A stretch of DNA of 26,034 nucleotides, from the NCBI GenBank assembly GCA_042408445.1, contig JBHORC010000034.1, positions 1-26,034 on the forward strand, given 5' to 3'. The notes under the pieces are model-generated. The model worked only from the letters and a program-made list of their open reading frames with translations, did no database searches and was not told where the DNA came from. Shown piece after piece: positions 15,201 to 21,660 of this stretch. The DNA is from CF-46 sp042408445. Lineage in GTDB: Bacteria; Chloroflexota; Limnocylindria; Limnocylindrales; CSP1-4. Position 1 is the first letter of the stretch, and every line of letters starts with the position of its first letter. A program made the position numbers and the translations under genes.

Positions 15201-15532
15201 AGCGGCTCGGCGAGTTCGCGCTCCTGCGGGCGATCGGCCTGTCCAACCGCCAGCTGGCCCTGTGGCTGTCCATCGAGAGCGTCTTCCTGCTCGTCGTGGG
15301 GCTCATCGCCGGGTCGTTGCTCGGTGTCGCGCTGGCCTGGCTCGTCCTCCCGTTCGCGACCCTGACCCAGACCGGCGTGCCGCCCGTGCCCGCGCCGGCG
15401 GTCGTCGTTCCGTGGCAGGCCGTCGTGCCGCTGTACGCCGGCGCGTTCGTCCTGTTCCTGCTGTCGGTGTGGCTCGTCCGCCGGCAGATGGCGGACGTCC
15501 GGATCACGGGCGTCCTGCGGGGCCGGGCGTGA
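12218..15532 (+). CDS. Large FtsX-type ABC transporter permease
   Basis: An 1104-residue membrane protein with the doubled FtsX/MacB-like permease plan. The first helix is at about 20-42. An outside domain follows to about 295, then a three-helix FtsX unit at about 298-420 (VILLTIQFAVLAGYAIVLVA then ERRRSEIALMRSRGAS, the coupling segment). Further helices lie at about 440-555, with a second large outside domain (560-955). A C-terminal FtsX unit spans about 965-1095, where SERLGEFALLRAIGLSNRQ is the classic coupling sequence. Such proteins use ATP for lipoprotein release, export or envelope signalling rather than import. The GTG start has GGGAG nine nt upstream. The last codons and stop are part of the 18-bp tandem repeat that follows. 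It is the first gene of a four-gene operon. Confidence 0.88.
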   Translation: MGPRTGLAGAVVQRSLADWPVVLAAWLLLVSASTLLATGVVYGDAVATDGLHRSVLSAPPAGRVIVVSTDLPPDRVDELDRPVRAELVRAMAASGGEVARVVRTGSFSDPRTATGEVTNLAAFESLEGIEGHATLADGRWAEAGASPVEATLSDVAARALGVTTGGRLSLVSRTDASRTVEISIVGTWHADPDDAIWAGDPLETTGSTTVGSFQTSGPFVVREADIPSLVGTTRVNVTWRGIPEIPALAIDRVDDLRTGIDALGAHLRGVLGPSDTPRIVTTLPATLGDVARSVLVSRSGVILLTIQFAVLAGYAIVLVAGMLVERRRSEIALMRSRGASALHLIAMAVVEALVLAVPAVVVSPVLALGAVQLLGTFGPSAGLGIAAAAQIGPSAFVVAAVAGLVSVLALTLPTLAVSASPAGARAVAGRQARTTLPQRLGLDLALVAVAGVALWQLRLYGAPLTENARGVLGLDPLLVAAPAIGLVGGAVLALRIVPRVAELGERLLARGRGMVSAMGGRQLARQPLRYTRTALLLMLAAALGTLAAAHAATWTRSQADQAAYQAAADVRVVAAGYSSLPTWAPGPLYRSIPGVVAATPIVVTPVDLGRVVRSGRLIGLDPAAGTVAGANASPDATERNRLLGELAAARIPTSAIPIPGAPRRLAVTLDVAFTADAQVGTGVIPPDANDVDLAVLVADGDGRIFMTAPTQGSLAGGTQRLVVSLTDIDPAANAPDLLPTGPLAIAGVEVTAHPPDGEAIQGEATIRSIEASAVAAGDSGWTPVPFAPAGAGWQWSVSTDQDLIVSGVTADDPTRVVMGSRRPIFGFPGAPGGVARLEITLGDGAVLPVIASRPFLAQTSASVGDTLTVTSAGQSIDVRIVDSAELFAPFDPASAFLLTDLADLETGRLQTVGGTGRANEWWLAVDRGQTTSVIETLRKPASEAGQVVGRDELTARLSTDPVPLGLIGVLGLGSIAAMLFAGIGFLVSSTVTTSERLGEFALLRAIGLSNRQLALWLSIESVFLLVVGLIAGSLLGVALAWLVLPFATLTQTGVPPVPAPAVVVPWQAVVPLYAGAFVLFLLSVWLVRRQMADVRITGVLRGRA

Positions 15533-15637
15533 CCCGAGGCCGGGCACGAACCGAGGGCCGGGCGTGACGCCCGGGCCGGGCGTGACGCGGGCGCCGCGCA
15601 CGACCCGAGGGCCGGGCACGACCCGGGGCCGCCGGCC
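15521..15637. repeat. 18-bp tandem repeat joining two permease genes
   Basis: Six units of 17-18 bp (starting at 15521, 15538, 15556, 15574, 15592 and 15610) follow the pattern GGCCGGGCGTGACCCGAG, with the variant GGCCGGGCACGA. A part-copy (15628-15637) leads to the next gene's GTG. Unit 1 encodes the last three residues and TGA stop of the upstream permease. Units 3 and 4 repeat the same GCGTGA but in a shifted frame, because unit 1 is one base short. Confidence 0.9.
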
Positions 15638-18418
15638 GTGAGCGCGTTCCTCGTCACCCTGCGGCGGATCCGTGAGGACCGCGTCCCGACGCTCGGGGTC
15701 GCGCTCGTGGTCCTGATCACGGCGACGGTCTTTGCCGTGACGCCGCGTCTGCTGGACCGCGTGGGAGACGACGCCTTTCGCGGCGTCGTCCGCCAGGCGA
15801 CGGCGTTCAACCGGAACATCGCGCTCATCGAGGAGCAGGTCCCGCCGCCGCGCTCCACGGACGCGCCGCTTGCCGAGATCGACGACGAAGGGGAGCGGCT
15901 CGTCGCGAAGATGCCGGCGTCGGTCCAGAGCCTGATCGCGTCCCGCTCGACGGTCATCGACAGCCAGCGCTGGAGCCTGCGGATCGACACGCCGGACCCG
16001 ACGTTCGTCCGGTTCCGGATCCAGCCCGGCGCGGACACGCGGCTCCACTACGTCGCCGGCCGCGCCCCGACGCCGGCCGTCACGACGGTTGCCCTCCCGC
16101 CACCGGCCCAACCGACTCCGGGCGGCGACCAGCAGACGGCGAAGATCCTCGAGGTTGCGATCGCGGAGGATGCCGTCCGGCCGATCGGTCACGGGCTCGG
16201 CGAGACGATCATGCTCCGACCCGACGGTCGTGATCCGCTCGTCGGCAGCGAGCGGAGCGCGATTGCGGGCATGAAGATCGTCGGCCTCTTCAAGGTCGAC
16301 GATCCGTCCGACCCGTTCTGGTACGAGGATCACGGCCTGGAGCACGTCACCTACCGCTCGCTCGGCGGCGACTCCCTCCTCGTCGACGTGACGGCGCTGA
16401 TCCCGGTGGAGTCGTACGTGCCGATGCTCCAGATCGTCGACGCGGACATCACCGCGGTCCGGGCGACGTGGCGATCGTTCATCGACCCGGACCGGCTGCG
16501 GAGCGGGGACATCGACGGGCTCGTGCGCGACCTGCGGAAGCTGGACACCCTGTTTCCGCGGAGCCAGCCCGGCGCCCGGCCGTCCGACGCGGCGGCGATG
16601 CAGAGCGGCCTGCTCAACCTGGTGACGACCCACCAGGGGCGCTGGACCTCCGCCCTCGCGATCCTGACCGTGGTCGCGATCGGGCCGGCGGCGGTCGCGT
16701 TCGGAGCGCTCGCGCTGATCGCCGCCGTCGCCGCTCGCCGCCGCCGACCGGCGCTCGCCCTCGTCCGGAACCGGGGTGCCTCGCTCGGGCAGGCGCTGCG
16801 GGCCGTGCTCCTCGAGGGCGCGCTGGTCGCGATCCCGTCGGCGGCGGTCGCGATCGCCGTTGCGGTTGCCGTCATCCCGTCGGATCAGCAGCGACCCACG
16901 ATCCTCGCCGCAACCGTCGTCGCGGTCGTGGCCGTGATCCTGCTCGTCGTCACCGGGCTGAGCGGAACGGCGGCCCGGGCCGCCGGTCGCGCCGATGGGG
17001 ACGGCACGGTCGCGACGGGGCCGTCGGCGCGGCGGCTCGTCCTCGACGCGGCGATCGTGGTGCTTGCCGCAGGCGCGGCCTATCTCCTCCGCGAACGCGG
17101 CGTCCGTGGGGCGAGCGCCGCGGGCACGCTCCAGGCGGCCGATCCGCTGATCGCCGCCGTCCCCGCGCTGGCCGGCGTCGCGGCCGGTGTCGCGGCGGTG
17201 CGGCTCGTTCCGCTGCCACTTCGCGCGCTCGGTCGGCTCGCGGCATCCGGTCGCGGGTTCGTCGCGCTCCTCGCCCTGCGTCGGGCGGCGAGCGGTGGGA
17301 CCACGGGCCCGCTGATCATCGTGCTGCTCGCCGCGGCCTCGATCGGGACGTTTGCCTCGACGGCGCTCGTGCACCTCGACCGCGCGAGCTCCGCCTCGAC
17401 CTGGCAGGCCGTGGGTGCGCCGTTCCGGGTCGTCTCGACCGCCGGATCGTTGCCGCACGCCCTCGATGTCACGAAGGTCGTGGGGGTCCGCGCGGTGGCG
17501 GCCGATTTCCAGGCGCTGGTCGCGTTCGGCACGAGCGGGATCCGGCCGCAGCTGAACGCCATCGACGCCGGGGTCTACGCATCGATCGAAGGCGGCTCGA
17601 TCGGCGATCCCGGCTTGCCGCCGGAGATGCTCGGTCCCGCCCCGGACCGGCTGCCCGTCGTGATCTCGTCGTCCCGGGCCGCGCGGCCGGACGGGGTCAA
17701 GCTGGGTCAGCAGTTCGACATCCTCGTCGATGGCATCTCGTTCCCGGTGCGTGTCGCCGCCGTTCGCGACACCGTCCCCGGCCTGCCCTCGACGGGGCTC
17801 CTCGCGGTGATCTCCCGCACGCAGATCAAGGAGAAGTACCCCGATCTGGACCTCGCTCCCTCGACGCTCTTCATCGACGCGCCGGACGACCGCGGGCCGG
17901 CGATCCGGGACGCGGTTGCGGCCGTGACGCCGGCGGCGACCGTCGACGCGCGGGCCGAGCTGGAGCGGGGGTTCACCGACTCCCCGGTGACGGCGGCGAT
18001 CATCGCCGGGGTGGCACTCTCGGCATTCGTCGCCGCGATCTACGCCGCCCTCGCGGTGGCGGCCGCGCTGGCCCTGGCGGGCGCGGCACGACTGGTCGAG
18101 GTGGCCCAGCTCCGGACGCTCGGCCTCTCGCGCCGGCAGGCCTCGGCACTCGCGCTCATCGAGCACGGACCGACGGTGCTGCTCGCCTTCGCGGCCGGGG
18201 TCGCGCTCGGGCTCGGCCTGTTTGCGCTGCTCGAGCCCGGGCTCGGTCTGGATGCGCTCGTCGGGTCGCGGGTGGATGTGCCGCTCACCGCGGATCCGCG
18301 ACAGCTCGGTCTGATCTTCCTCGGCGTGCTCATCATCGCCGGGATCGGCATTGCGCTGGCTGCATGGACGCAGCGACGCGGCGCAGCAGTGGCCGCCCTC
18401 CGTCGGGGCGCGGAGTGA
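15638..18418 (+). CDS. Second large FtsX-type ABC transporter permease
   Basis: A 926-residue protein with the same plan as its upstream neighbour: helix 1 at about 18-36 (GVALVVLITATVFAVTP), an outside domain to about 335, and an FtsX unit at about 340-445 (ARRRRPALALVRNRGASLGQALRA is its coupling segment). More helices at 470-560 and a second outside domain follow. The C-terminal FtsX unit is at about 785-920, with LVEVAQLRTLGLSRRQASAL. The two permeases should pair as a heterodimer driven by the two ATPases downstream. The start is GTG 15638 directly after the tandem repeat; I see no good ribosome site, so it may depend on coupled translation. It ends seven nt before the first ATPase. Confidence 0.86.
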   Translation: MSAFLVTLRRIREDRVPTLGVALVVLITATVFAVTPRLLDRVGDDAFRGVVRQATAFNRNIALIEEQVPPPRSTDAPLAEIDDEGERLVAKMPASVQSLIASRSTVIDSQRWSLRIDTPDPTFVRFRIQPGADTRLHYVAGRAPTPAVTTVALPPPAQPTPGGDQQTAKILEVAIAEDAVRPIGHGLGETIMLRPDGRDPLVGSERSAIAGMKIVGLFKVDDPSDPFWYEDHGLEHVTYRSLGGDSLLVDVTALIPVESYVPMLQIVDADITAVRATWRSFIDPDRLRSGDIDGLVRDLRKLDTLFPRSQPGARPSDAAAMQSGLLNLVTTHQGRWTSALAILTVVAIGPAAVAFGALALIAAVAARRRRPALALVRNRGASLGQALRAVLLEGALVAIPSAAVAIAVAVAVIPSDQQRPTILAATVVAVVAVILLVVTGLSGTAARAAGRADGDGTVATGPSARRLVLDAAIVVLAAGAAYLLRERGVRGASAAGTLQAADPLIAAVPALAGVAAGVAAVRLVPLPLRALGRLAASGRGFVALLALRRAASGGTTGPLIIVLLAAASIGTFASTALVHLDRASSASTWQAVGAPFRVVSTAGSLPHALDVTKVVGVRAVAADFQALVAFGTSGIRPQLNAIDAGVYASIEGGSIGDPGLPPEMLGPAPDRLPVVISSSRAARPDGVKLGQQFDILVDGISFPVRVAAVRDTVPGLPSTGLLAVISRTQIKEKYPDLDLAPSTLFIDAPDDRGPAIRDAVAAVTPAATVDARAELERGFTDSPVTAAIIAGVALSAFVAAIYAALAVAAALALAGAARLVEVAQLRTLGLSRRQASALALIEHGPTVLLAFAAGVALGLGLFALLEPGLGLDALVGSRVDVPLTADPRQLGLIFLGVLIIAGIGIALAAWTQRRGAAVAALRRGAE

Positions 18419-18425
18419 GGGAGCC

Positions 18426-19478
18426 ATGATCGAGGACCGCGACCCGTTCGCCGAGATCGAGGTGATCGACCTGCCGAAGGGCCGGGACGGCGGAAGCCCG
18501 CCGGCGCCGGATGTGTTCCTCCGCGGTTCGCGGCCCGGGCGGCCGCGGCGTCCGGGCGACGGCCGCCAGATCGTCTGCGAGGGCCTGGTCCGGATCTACA
18601 AGGTCGCCGATCTCGAGGTCGTCGCCCTGCAGGGCCTGGACCTGATCGTCAACGACGGCGAGATGATCGCGATCGTCGGCGCATCGGGCAGCGGCAAGTC
18701 GACGCTCCTGAACATCCTCGGCGGGCTCGACACGCCGTCGGCGGGTCGCGCGGTCGTGGCCGGCCACGACCTCGGCCAGATGGGCGGCCGGGAGCGAACC
18801 CGCTACCGCCGGAACGTCGTCGGGATGATCTGGCAGCAGACCGCGCGGAACCTTCTCCCGTATCTGACGGCGGTCGAGAACGTCGAGCTGCCGATGACGC
18901 TCGACGGTCGGCGGAAGCGGACCGACCGGTCACGCGAGCTTCTCGGGCTGGTGGGGCTGGGGGACCGGCGCGACCATCGGCCGGAGCGGCTCTCGGGCGG
19001 CGAGCAGCAGCGGGTCGCGATCGCCGTCGCCCTCGCCAACGAGCCGGAGGTCCTCTTCGCCGACGAGCCGACGGGCGAGCTCGACACGACGACTTCGCAC
19101 GAGGTGTTCGGGCTGCTGCGGCGGGTCAACGAGGAGCTCGGGACGACGATCGTCATCGTCACCCACGACGCGCTCGTGTCCGAGCAGGTCCAGCGGACGG
19201 TGGCGATCCGCGACGGACGGACCTCGACCGAGACGGTGCGCCGGAGCGCGTACACGGACACCGGCGAGCATCACCTGATCAGCGAGGAGTTCGCGGTGCT
19301 GGACCGCGCGGGTCGTCTCCAGCTGCCGAAGAGCCACGTCGCGGCGCTCGGGTTGAAGGACCGCGTGCGGCTGCGCCTGGAGGGCGACCATGTCGAGATC
19401 TGGCCAGACGTGAACGAGGTGCCGCTGCCGGCGCGGCGCGAGCCGGCCACCGCCGATCCACGGGACGAACGACGATGA
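18426..19478 (+). CDS. ABC transporter ATP-binding protein with AbrB-like C-terminal segment
   Basis: A 350-residue ATPase of the LolD/MacB group. It has a 50-residue Pro/Arg-rich N-terminal extension. Walker A is GASGSGKST (85-93), the Q-loop is WQQ (136-138), the signature is LSGGEQQ (189-195), Walker B is VLFADEPTGELD (209-220), and the H-loop is H247. After the ATPase, residues 288-327 (EFAVLDRAGRLQLPKSHV, then LGLKDRVRLRLEGDHVEIWP) match the SpoVT/AbrB swapped-hairpin pattern: GR-hydrophobic-PK, LGL, D-R-V, and a final strand. This is unusual for a transporter ATPase and may mediate dimerisation or DNA binding. ATG 18426 follows GAGGGAG by two or three nt. Confidence 0.9.
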   Translation: MIEDRDPFAEIEVIDLPKGRDGGSPPAPDVFLRGSRPGRPRRPGDGRQIVCEGLVRIYKVADLEVVALQGLDLIVNDGEMIAIVGASGSGKSTLLNILGGLDTPSAGRAVVAGHDLGQMGGRERTRYRRNVVGMIWQQTARNLLPYLTAVENVELPMTLDGRRKRTDRSRELLGLVGLGDRRDHRPERLSGGEQQRVAIAVALANEPEVLFADEPTGELDTTTSHEVFGLLRRVNEELGTTIVIVTHDALVSEQVQRTVAIRDGRTSTETVRRSAYTDTGEHHLISEEFAVLDRAGRLQLPKSHVAALGLKDRVRLRLEGDHVEIWPDVNEVPLPARREPATADPRDERR

Positions 19479-20239
19479 CGACGATCGACCCGGTCCCATC
19501 GCCCGCCGCGGCCCCCTCGGCGCTCGCTGCGCCCGTCGCGCCGGCGAGCGGGGAGCGCGGCCGCCCGATCCTCCACGCCGTCGACGTCGTTCGCGACTAC
19601 CCGTCCGGCGACTCGGTGATCCACGCCCTGCGCGGCGTCAGCCTGGCCGCCCACGCCGGCGTCCTCGTCGCGATCCGCGGCCGGTCGGGGAGCGGCAAGA
19701 CGACGCTCCTGAACATCCTTGGCGGGCTCGATCGGCCGACCTCCGGCAGCGTCTTCATCGACGAGCACGAGGTCAGCGCGATGAGTGAGGACGAGCTCGT
19801 CGACGTTCGGCGCCGGTCCGTGGCGTTCATCTTCCAGGCGTTCGGGCTCGTGCCGATCCTGTCGGCGGCCGAGAACGTGGAGGTCCCGCTGCGGCTCGTG
19901 CGGACGCCGACGCGCGAGCGGGACGCGCGGGTCCGGTCGCTGATCGAGCTCGTGGGCCTTGGCGGCCGGATGAGGCACCGACCGCACGAGCTGTCTGGCG
20001 GCGAGCAGCAGCGGGTGGCGATCGCGCGAGCGCTCGCGAATCGGCCGCGGATCCTGCTCGCGGACGAGCCGACCGGCCAGCTCGACTCGGAGACCGGCCA
20101 CGTGATCATGATGCTGCTGCGGGACGTCGTCCGGACCGAGGGCGTCACGGCGCTCGTTGCGACGCACGACCCGGTGATGCTCGACGTCGCGGACCGCGTG
20201 CTCGAGCTGCGCGACGGGGAGCTGCTGGAGCATCGCTAG
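19475..20239 (+). CDS. ABC transporter ATP-binding protein (LolD/MacB type)
   Basis: A 254-residue ATPase with all motifs intact: Walker A GRSGSGKTT (69-77), Q-loop FIFQAFGLVP, signature LSGGEQQRVAIARALA, Walker B ILLADEPTGQLD, and H-loop THDP. It lacks the C-terminal extension of its upstream partner and has a 30-residue Ala/Pro-rich N-terminus. Its ATG overlaps the stop of the first ATPase gene by four bases (ATGA), so the two are translated together, probably as a heterodimer on the two large permeases. It is the last gene of the operon; a strong hairpin follows 15 nt after the stop. Confidence 0.92.
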   Translation: MTTIDPVPSPAAAPSALAAPVAPASGERGRPILHAVDVVRDYPSGDSVIHALRGVSLAAHAGVLVAIRGRSGSGKTTLLNILGGLDRPTSGSVFIDEHEVSAMSEDELVDVRRRSVAFIFQAFGLVPILSAAENVEVPLRLVRTPTRERDARVRSLIELVGLGGRMRHRPHELSGGEQQRVAIARALANRPRILLADEPTGQLDSETGHVIMMLLRDVVRTEGVTALVATHDPVMLDVADRVLELRDGELLEHR

Positions 20240-20254
20240 GCTGGGTCGGGAGTG

Positions 20255-20283
20255 GCGGGCCCGGCCGGGGGCCGGCCGCCCGC
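20255..20283 (+). terminator. Strong GC hairpin after the ABC operon
   Basis: GCGGGC and CCGGCC (20255-20266) pair with GGCCGG (20270-20275) and GCCCGC (20278-20283) around a GGG loop, with two bulged C. No T-run follows. Confidence 0.55.
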
Positions 20284-20355
20284 AGCTGATCAGACATGCT
20301 CCCGCGGACTCCTGGCGCACCTCGCCTCGTTGGCTGGCGCCGTGGGGACCGCTCC

Positions 20356-20576
20356 GTTAGTCCTTCGAGGCTAACTCAACGCGCCGACCGGCAGGTCCTA
20401 CCCCGCCGACCCGCTCCTGCAGTCCACGGATGCATGGATGAGCGGGTGGGGGAGGCGCGACGGGCGTCGACTCTGCCAAGTGCTCGTGCGCGGAACGTTG
20501 GGCGCGTTGGCAGCGGGCGCAGACGACCGAGCGGCACGATGGGCATCGCGAGTTAGCTCTAGCGGGCTAATTCTCG
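20356..20576. other. Four-hairpin element bounded by inverted TTAG/CTAA repeats
   Basis: A 221-bp gene-free stretch with four successive hairpins. H1 is 20356-20375 (GTTAG/CTAAC plus CCT/AGG). H2 is ACCCGCTC 20409-20416 with GAGCGGGT 20440-20447. H3 is CTGCCAA 20473-20479 with TTGGCAG 20507-20513. H4 is 20549-20576 (CGAG-TTAGC with GCTAA-TT-CTCG). The outer hairpins are inverted relatives: 20356-20377 and the reverse complement of 20550-20571 match at 14 of 22 positions, including a perfect GCTAACTC/GAGTTAGC. TTAG and CTAA are rare in this GC-rich DNA. It could be a structured RNA or a small non-autonomous mobile element. Confidence 0.5.
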
Positions 20577-20622
20577 AGCGACACGGCCGGCCGGCGCGCA
20601 GGAACTCAGCCGAAGGTTCTTC

Positions 20623-20698
20623 GGGTGAGCGTCTGTCAGGCCAGGAGGGGGCGAGCGCTGTCAGGCCGCGAGGGGTGAGCGTCGGTCCGGGCCGCGAG
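20623..20698. repeat. 25-bp tandem repeat, three copies
   Basis: Units 20623-20647, 20648-20672 and 20673-20698 share the pattern GGGTGAGCG, then TGTCAGGCC, then GCGAG, with a few changes each. A partial fourth unit begins at 20699 and runs into the 10-bp repeat. Confidence 0.75.
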
Positions 20699-20706
20699 GG
20701 AGCGAG

Positions 20707-20772
20707 CCGCCGCTCCGAGCCGCTCCGAGCCGCTCCGAGCCGCTCCGAGCCGCCGCTCCGAGCCGCCGCTCC
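20707..20772. repeat. 10-bp tandem repeat CCGCTCCGAG
   Basis: CCGCTCCGAG occurs at 20710, 20720, 20730, 20740 and 20753, then as a truncated copy at 20766; the last two are spaced by an extra CCG. A related CCGCTCCGAG lies at 22444-22453, beyond the next two genes. It sits just past the 3' end of the CPBP gene. Confidence 0.85.
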
Positions 20773-20782
20773 CGCACGCGCC

Positions 20783-21532
20783 CTACCGGACCGCGCCCGC
20801 CCCGGCCGCGACGATCACGAGCGTGACGATGTACACGTGCGCCGCCGCGCCCCACACGATCGACCCCGTCCGCCACGTCAGCCAGCCGTAGACGGCGCCG
20901 CCGGCGAACGTCGAGAGGAGCTCGGTCTCGGGCTTGGTGAGGTGCGTGAAGGTGAACGGGAACAACGCGATCACGAGCGCGACCGGACCGAAGATCCGGG
21001 CCAGCGCGAGCATCAGGAAGCCGCGGTAGATGAACTCGGTCGAGACCAGGTCGAGCACGTTCGTCAGCAGCAGATCGGGCAGCGGCGCGTTCGACGGCGC
21101 GTAGTAGGCGCGGAAGTCCGGTGCGCCGGACAGCACGAGCACGATCGGGGTCATCACTGCGCACCCGATCACGGCCAGCGCCAGCCCCCAGCGCCACTCC
21201 CCGAGCCGCAGCCCGTAGCGGCCGGGCCGATCCCCGAAGCCGAGCAGCAGGATCAGCATCGGCACGCAGAAGAACAGGACCACCCGGCTGAGCGCCTGGA
21301 GCCGCTGCTCGCCCGGGTTCCGGTCGTAGCGGAGGAGCTCGTCGGGGATCAGCGTGCGCTGGAAGTCGAAGATGACGAGCAGGATCACGGCGACGACGAC
21401 GACGGTCGACCGCACGGGCAGCTCGAGGCCGGCCAGGCGGAACGTCCGAACGTCGCGTTCGTCCGGCGGGTAGGTCGGCATTGCGAACATCCGGCCGAGC
21501 AGGGACCGAGCGGGACCGACCGACCTCGACAC
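20783..21532 (-). CDS. CPBP-family intramembrane metalloprotease
   Basis: A 249-residue membrane protein of the CPBP (CAAX protease/bacteriocin-processing) family, with about seven hydrophobic helices after a 40-residue soluble N-terminus. Motif 1, usually EExxxR, reads TEFIYR (E166, R170), so the first Glu is Thr165. Motif 2, FxxxH, is FTFTH with H197, and motif 3 has H232 (AAAHVY). Members cleave prenylated proteins, process bacteriocins or anchor other partners; the substrate here is unknown. The GTG start at 21532 has TAGGCT six nt upstream and no ribosome site, so it is probably leaderless; ATG at 21490 or 21478 are alternatives. It diverges from the acetyltransferase gene. Confidence 0.82.
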   Translation of the reverse strand: MSRSVGPARSLLGRMFAMPTYPPDERDVRTFRLAGLELPVRSTVVVVAVILLVIFDFQRTLIPDELLRYDRNPGEQRLQALSRVVLFFCVPMLILLLGFGDRPGRYGLRLGEWRWGLALAVIGCAVMTPIVLVLSGAPDFRAYYAPSNAPLPDLLLTNVLDLVSTEFIYRGFLMLALARIFGPVALVIALFPFTFTHLTKPETELLSTFAGGAVYGWLTWRTGSIVWGAAAHVYIVTLVIVAAGAGAVR

Positions 21533-21538
21533 GGCGGC

Positions 21539-21544
21539 AGCCTA
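21539..21544 (-). promoter_or_regulatory. -10 box TAGGCT, leaderless promoter of CPBP gene
   Basis: TAGGCT on the minus strand is 6 nt before GTG 21532. No Shine-Dalgarno is present. Confidence 0.45.
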
Positions 21545-21646
21545 GCAGCGCCCGCCGCGCCTGGACGCCGGCGCGCCCGCGTGCGGGCTCATGACGCGAA
21601 GGGCCGCCGTGTCGACGGCGATCGTCCGTCGGCGGTGCCCGCCTGC

Positions 21647-21652
21647 TACCGT
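21647..21652 (+). promoter_or_regulatory. -10 box TACCGT, leaderless promoter of GNAT gene
   Basis: TACCGT is 8 nt before ATG 21661, with no Shine-Dalgarno. A GTCCGT at 21624-21629 is 17 nt upstream, in the -35 position; the same hexamer occupies that position before the ThDP enzyme gene. Confidence 0.45.
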
Positions 21653-21660
21653 CCGCCCCG

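Noticed and set aside
13886..18427. 1513-codon open frame on the minus strand
   Set aside because: It is antisense to the second half of the first permease gene and all of the second. It is mostly Arg, Asp, Gly and Pro, typical of a shadow frame in GC-rich DNA. The plus-strand proteins have clear membrane helices and FtsX motifs.
20623..20772. CRISPR array
   Set aside because: The repeats are adjoining tandem units with no unique spacers, and no cas gene is present.
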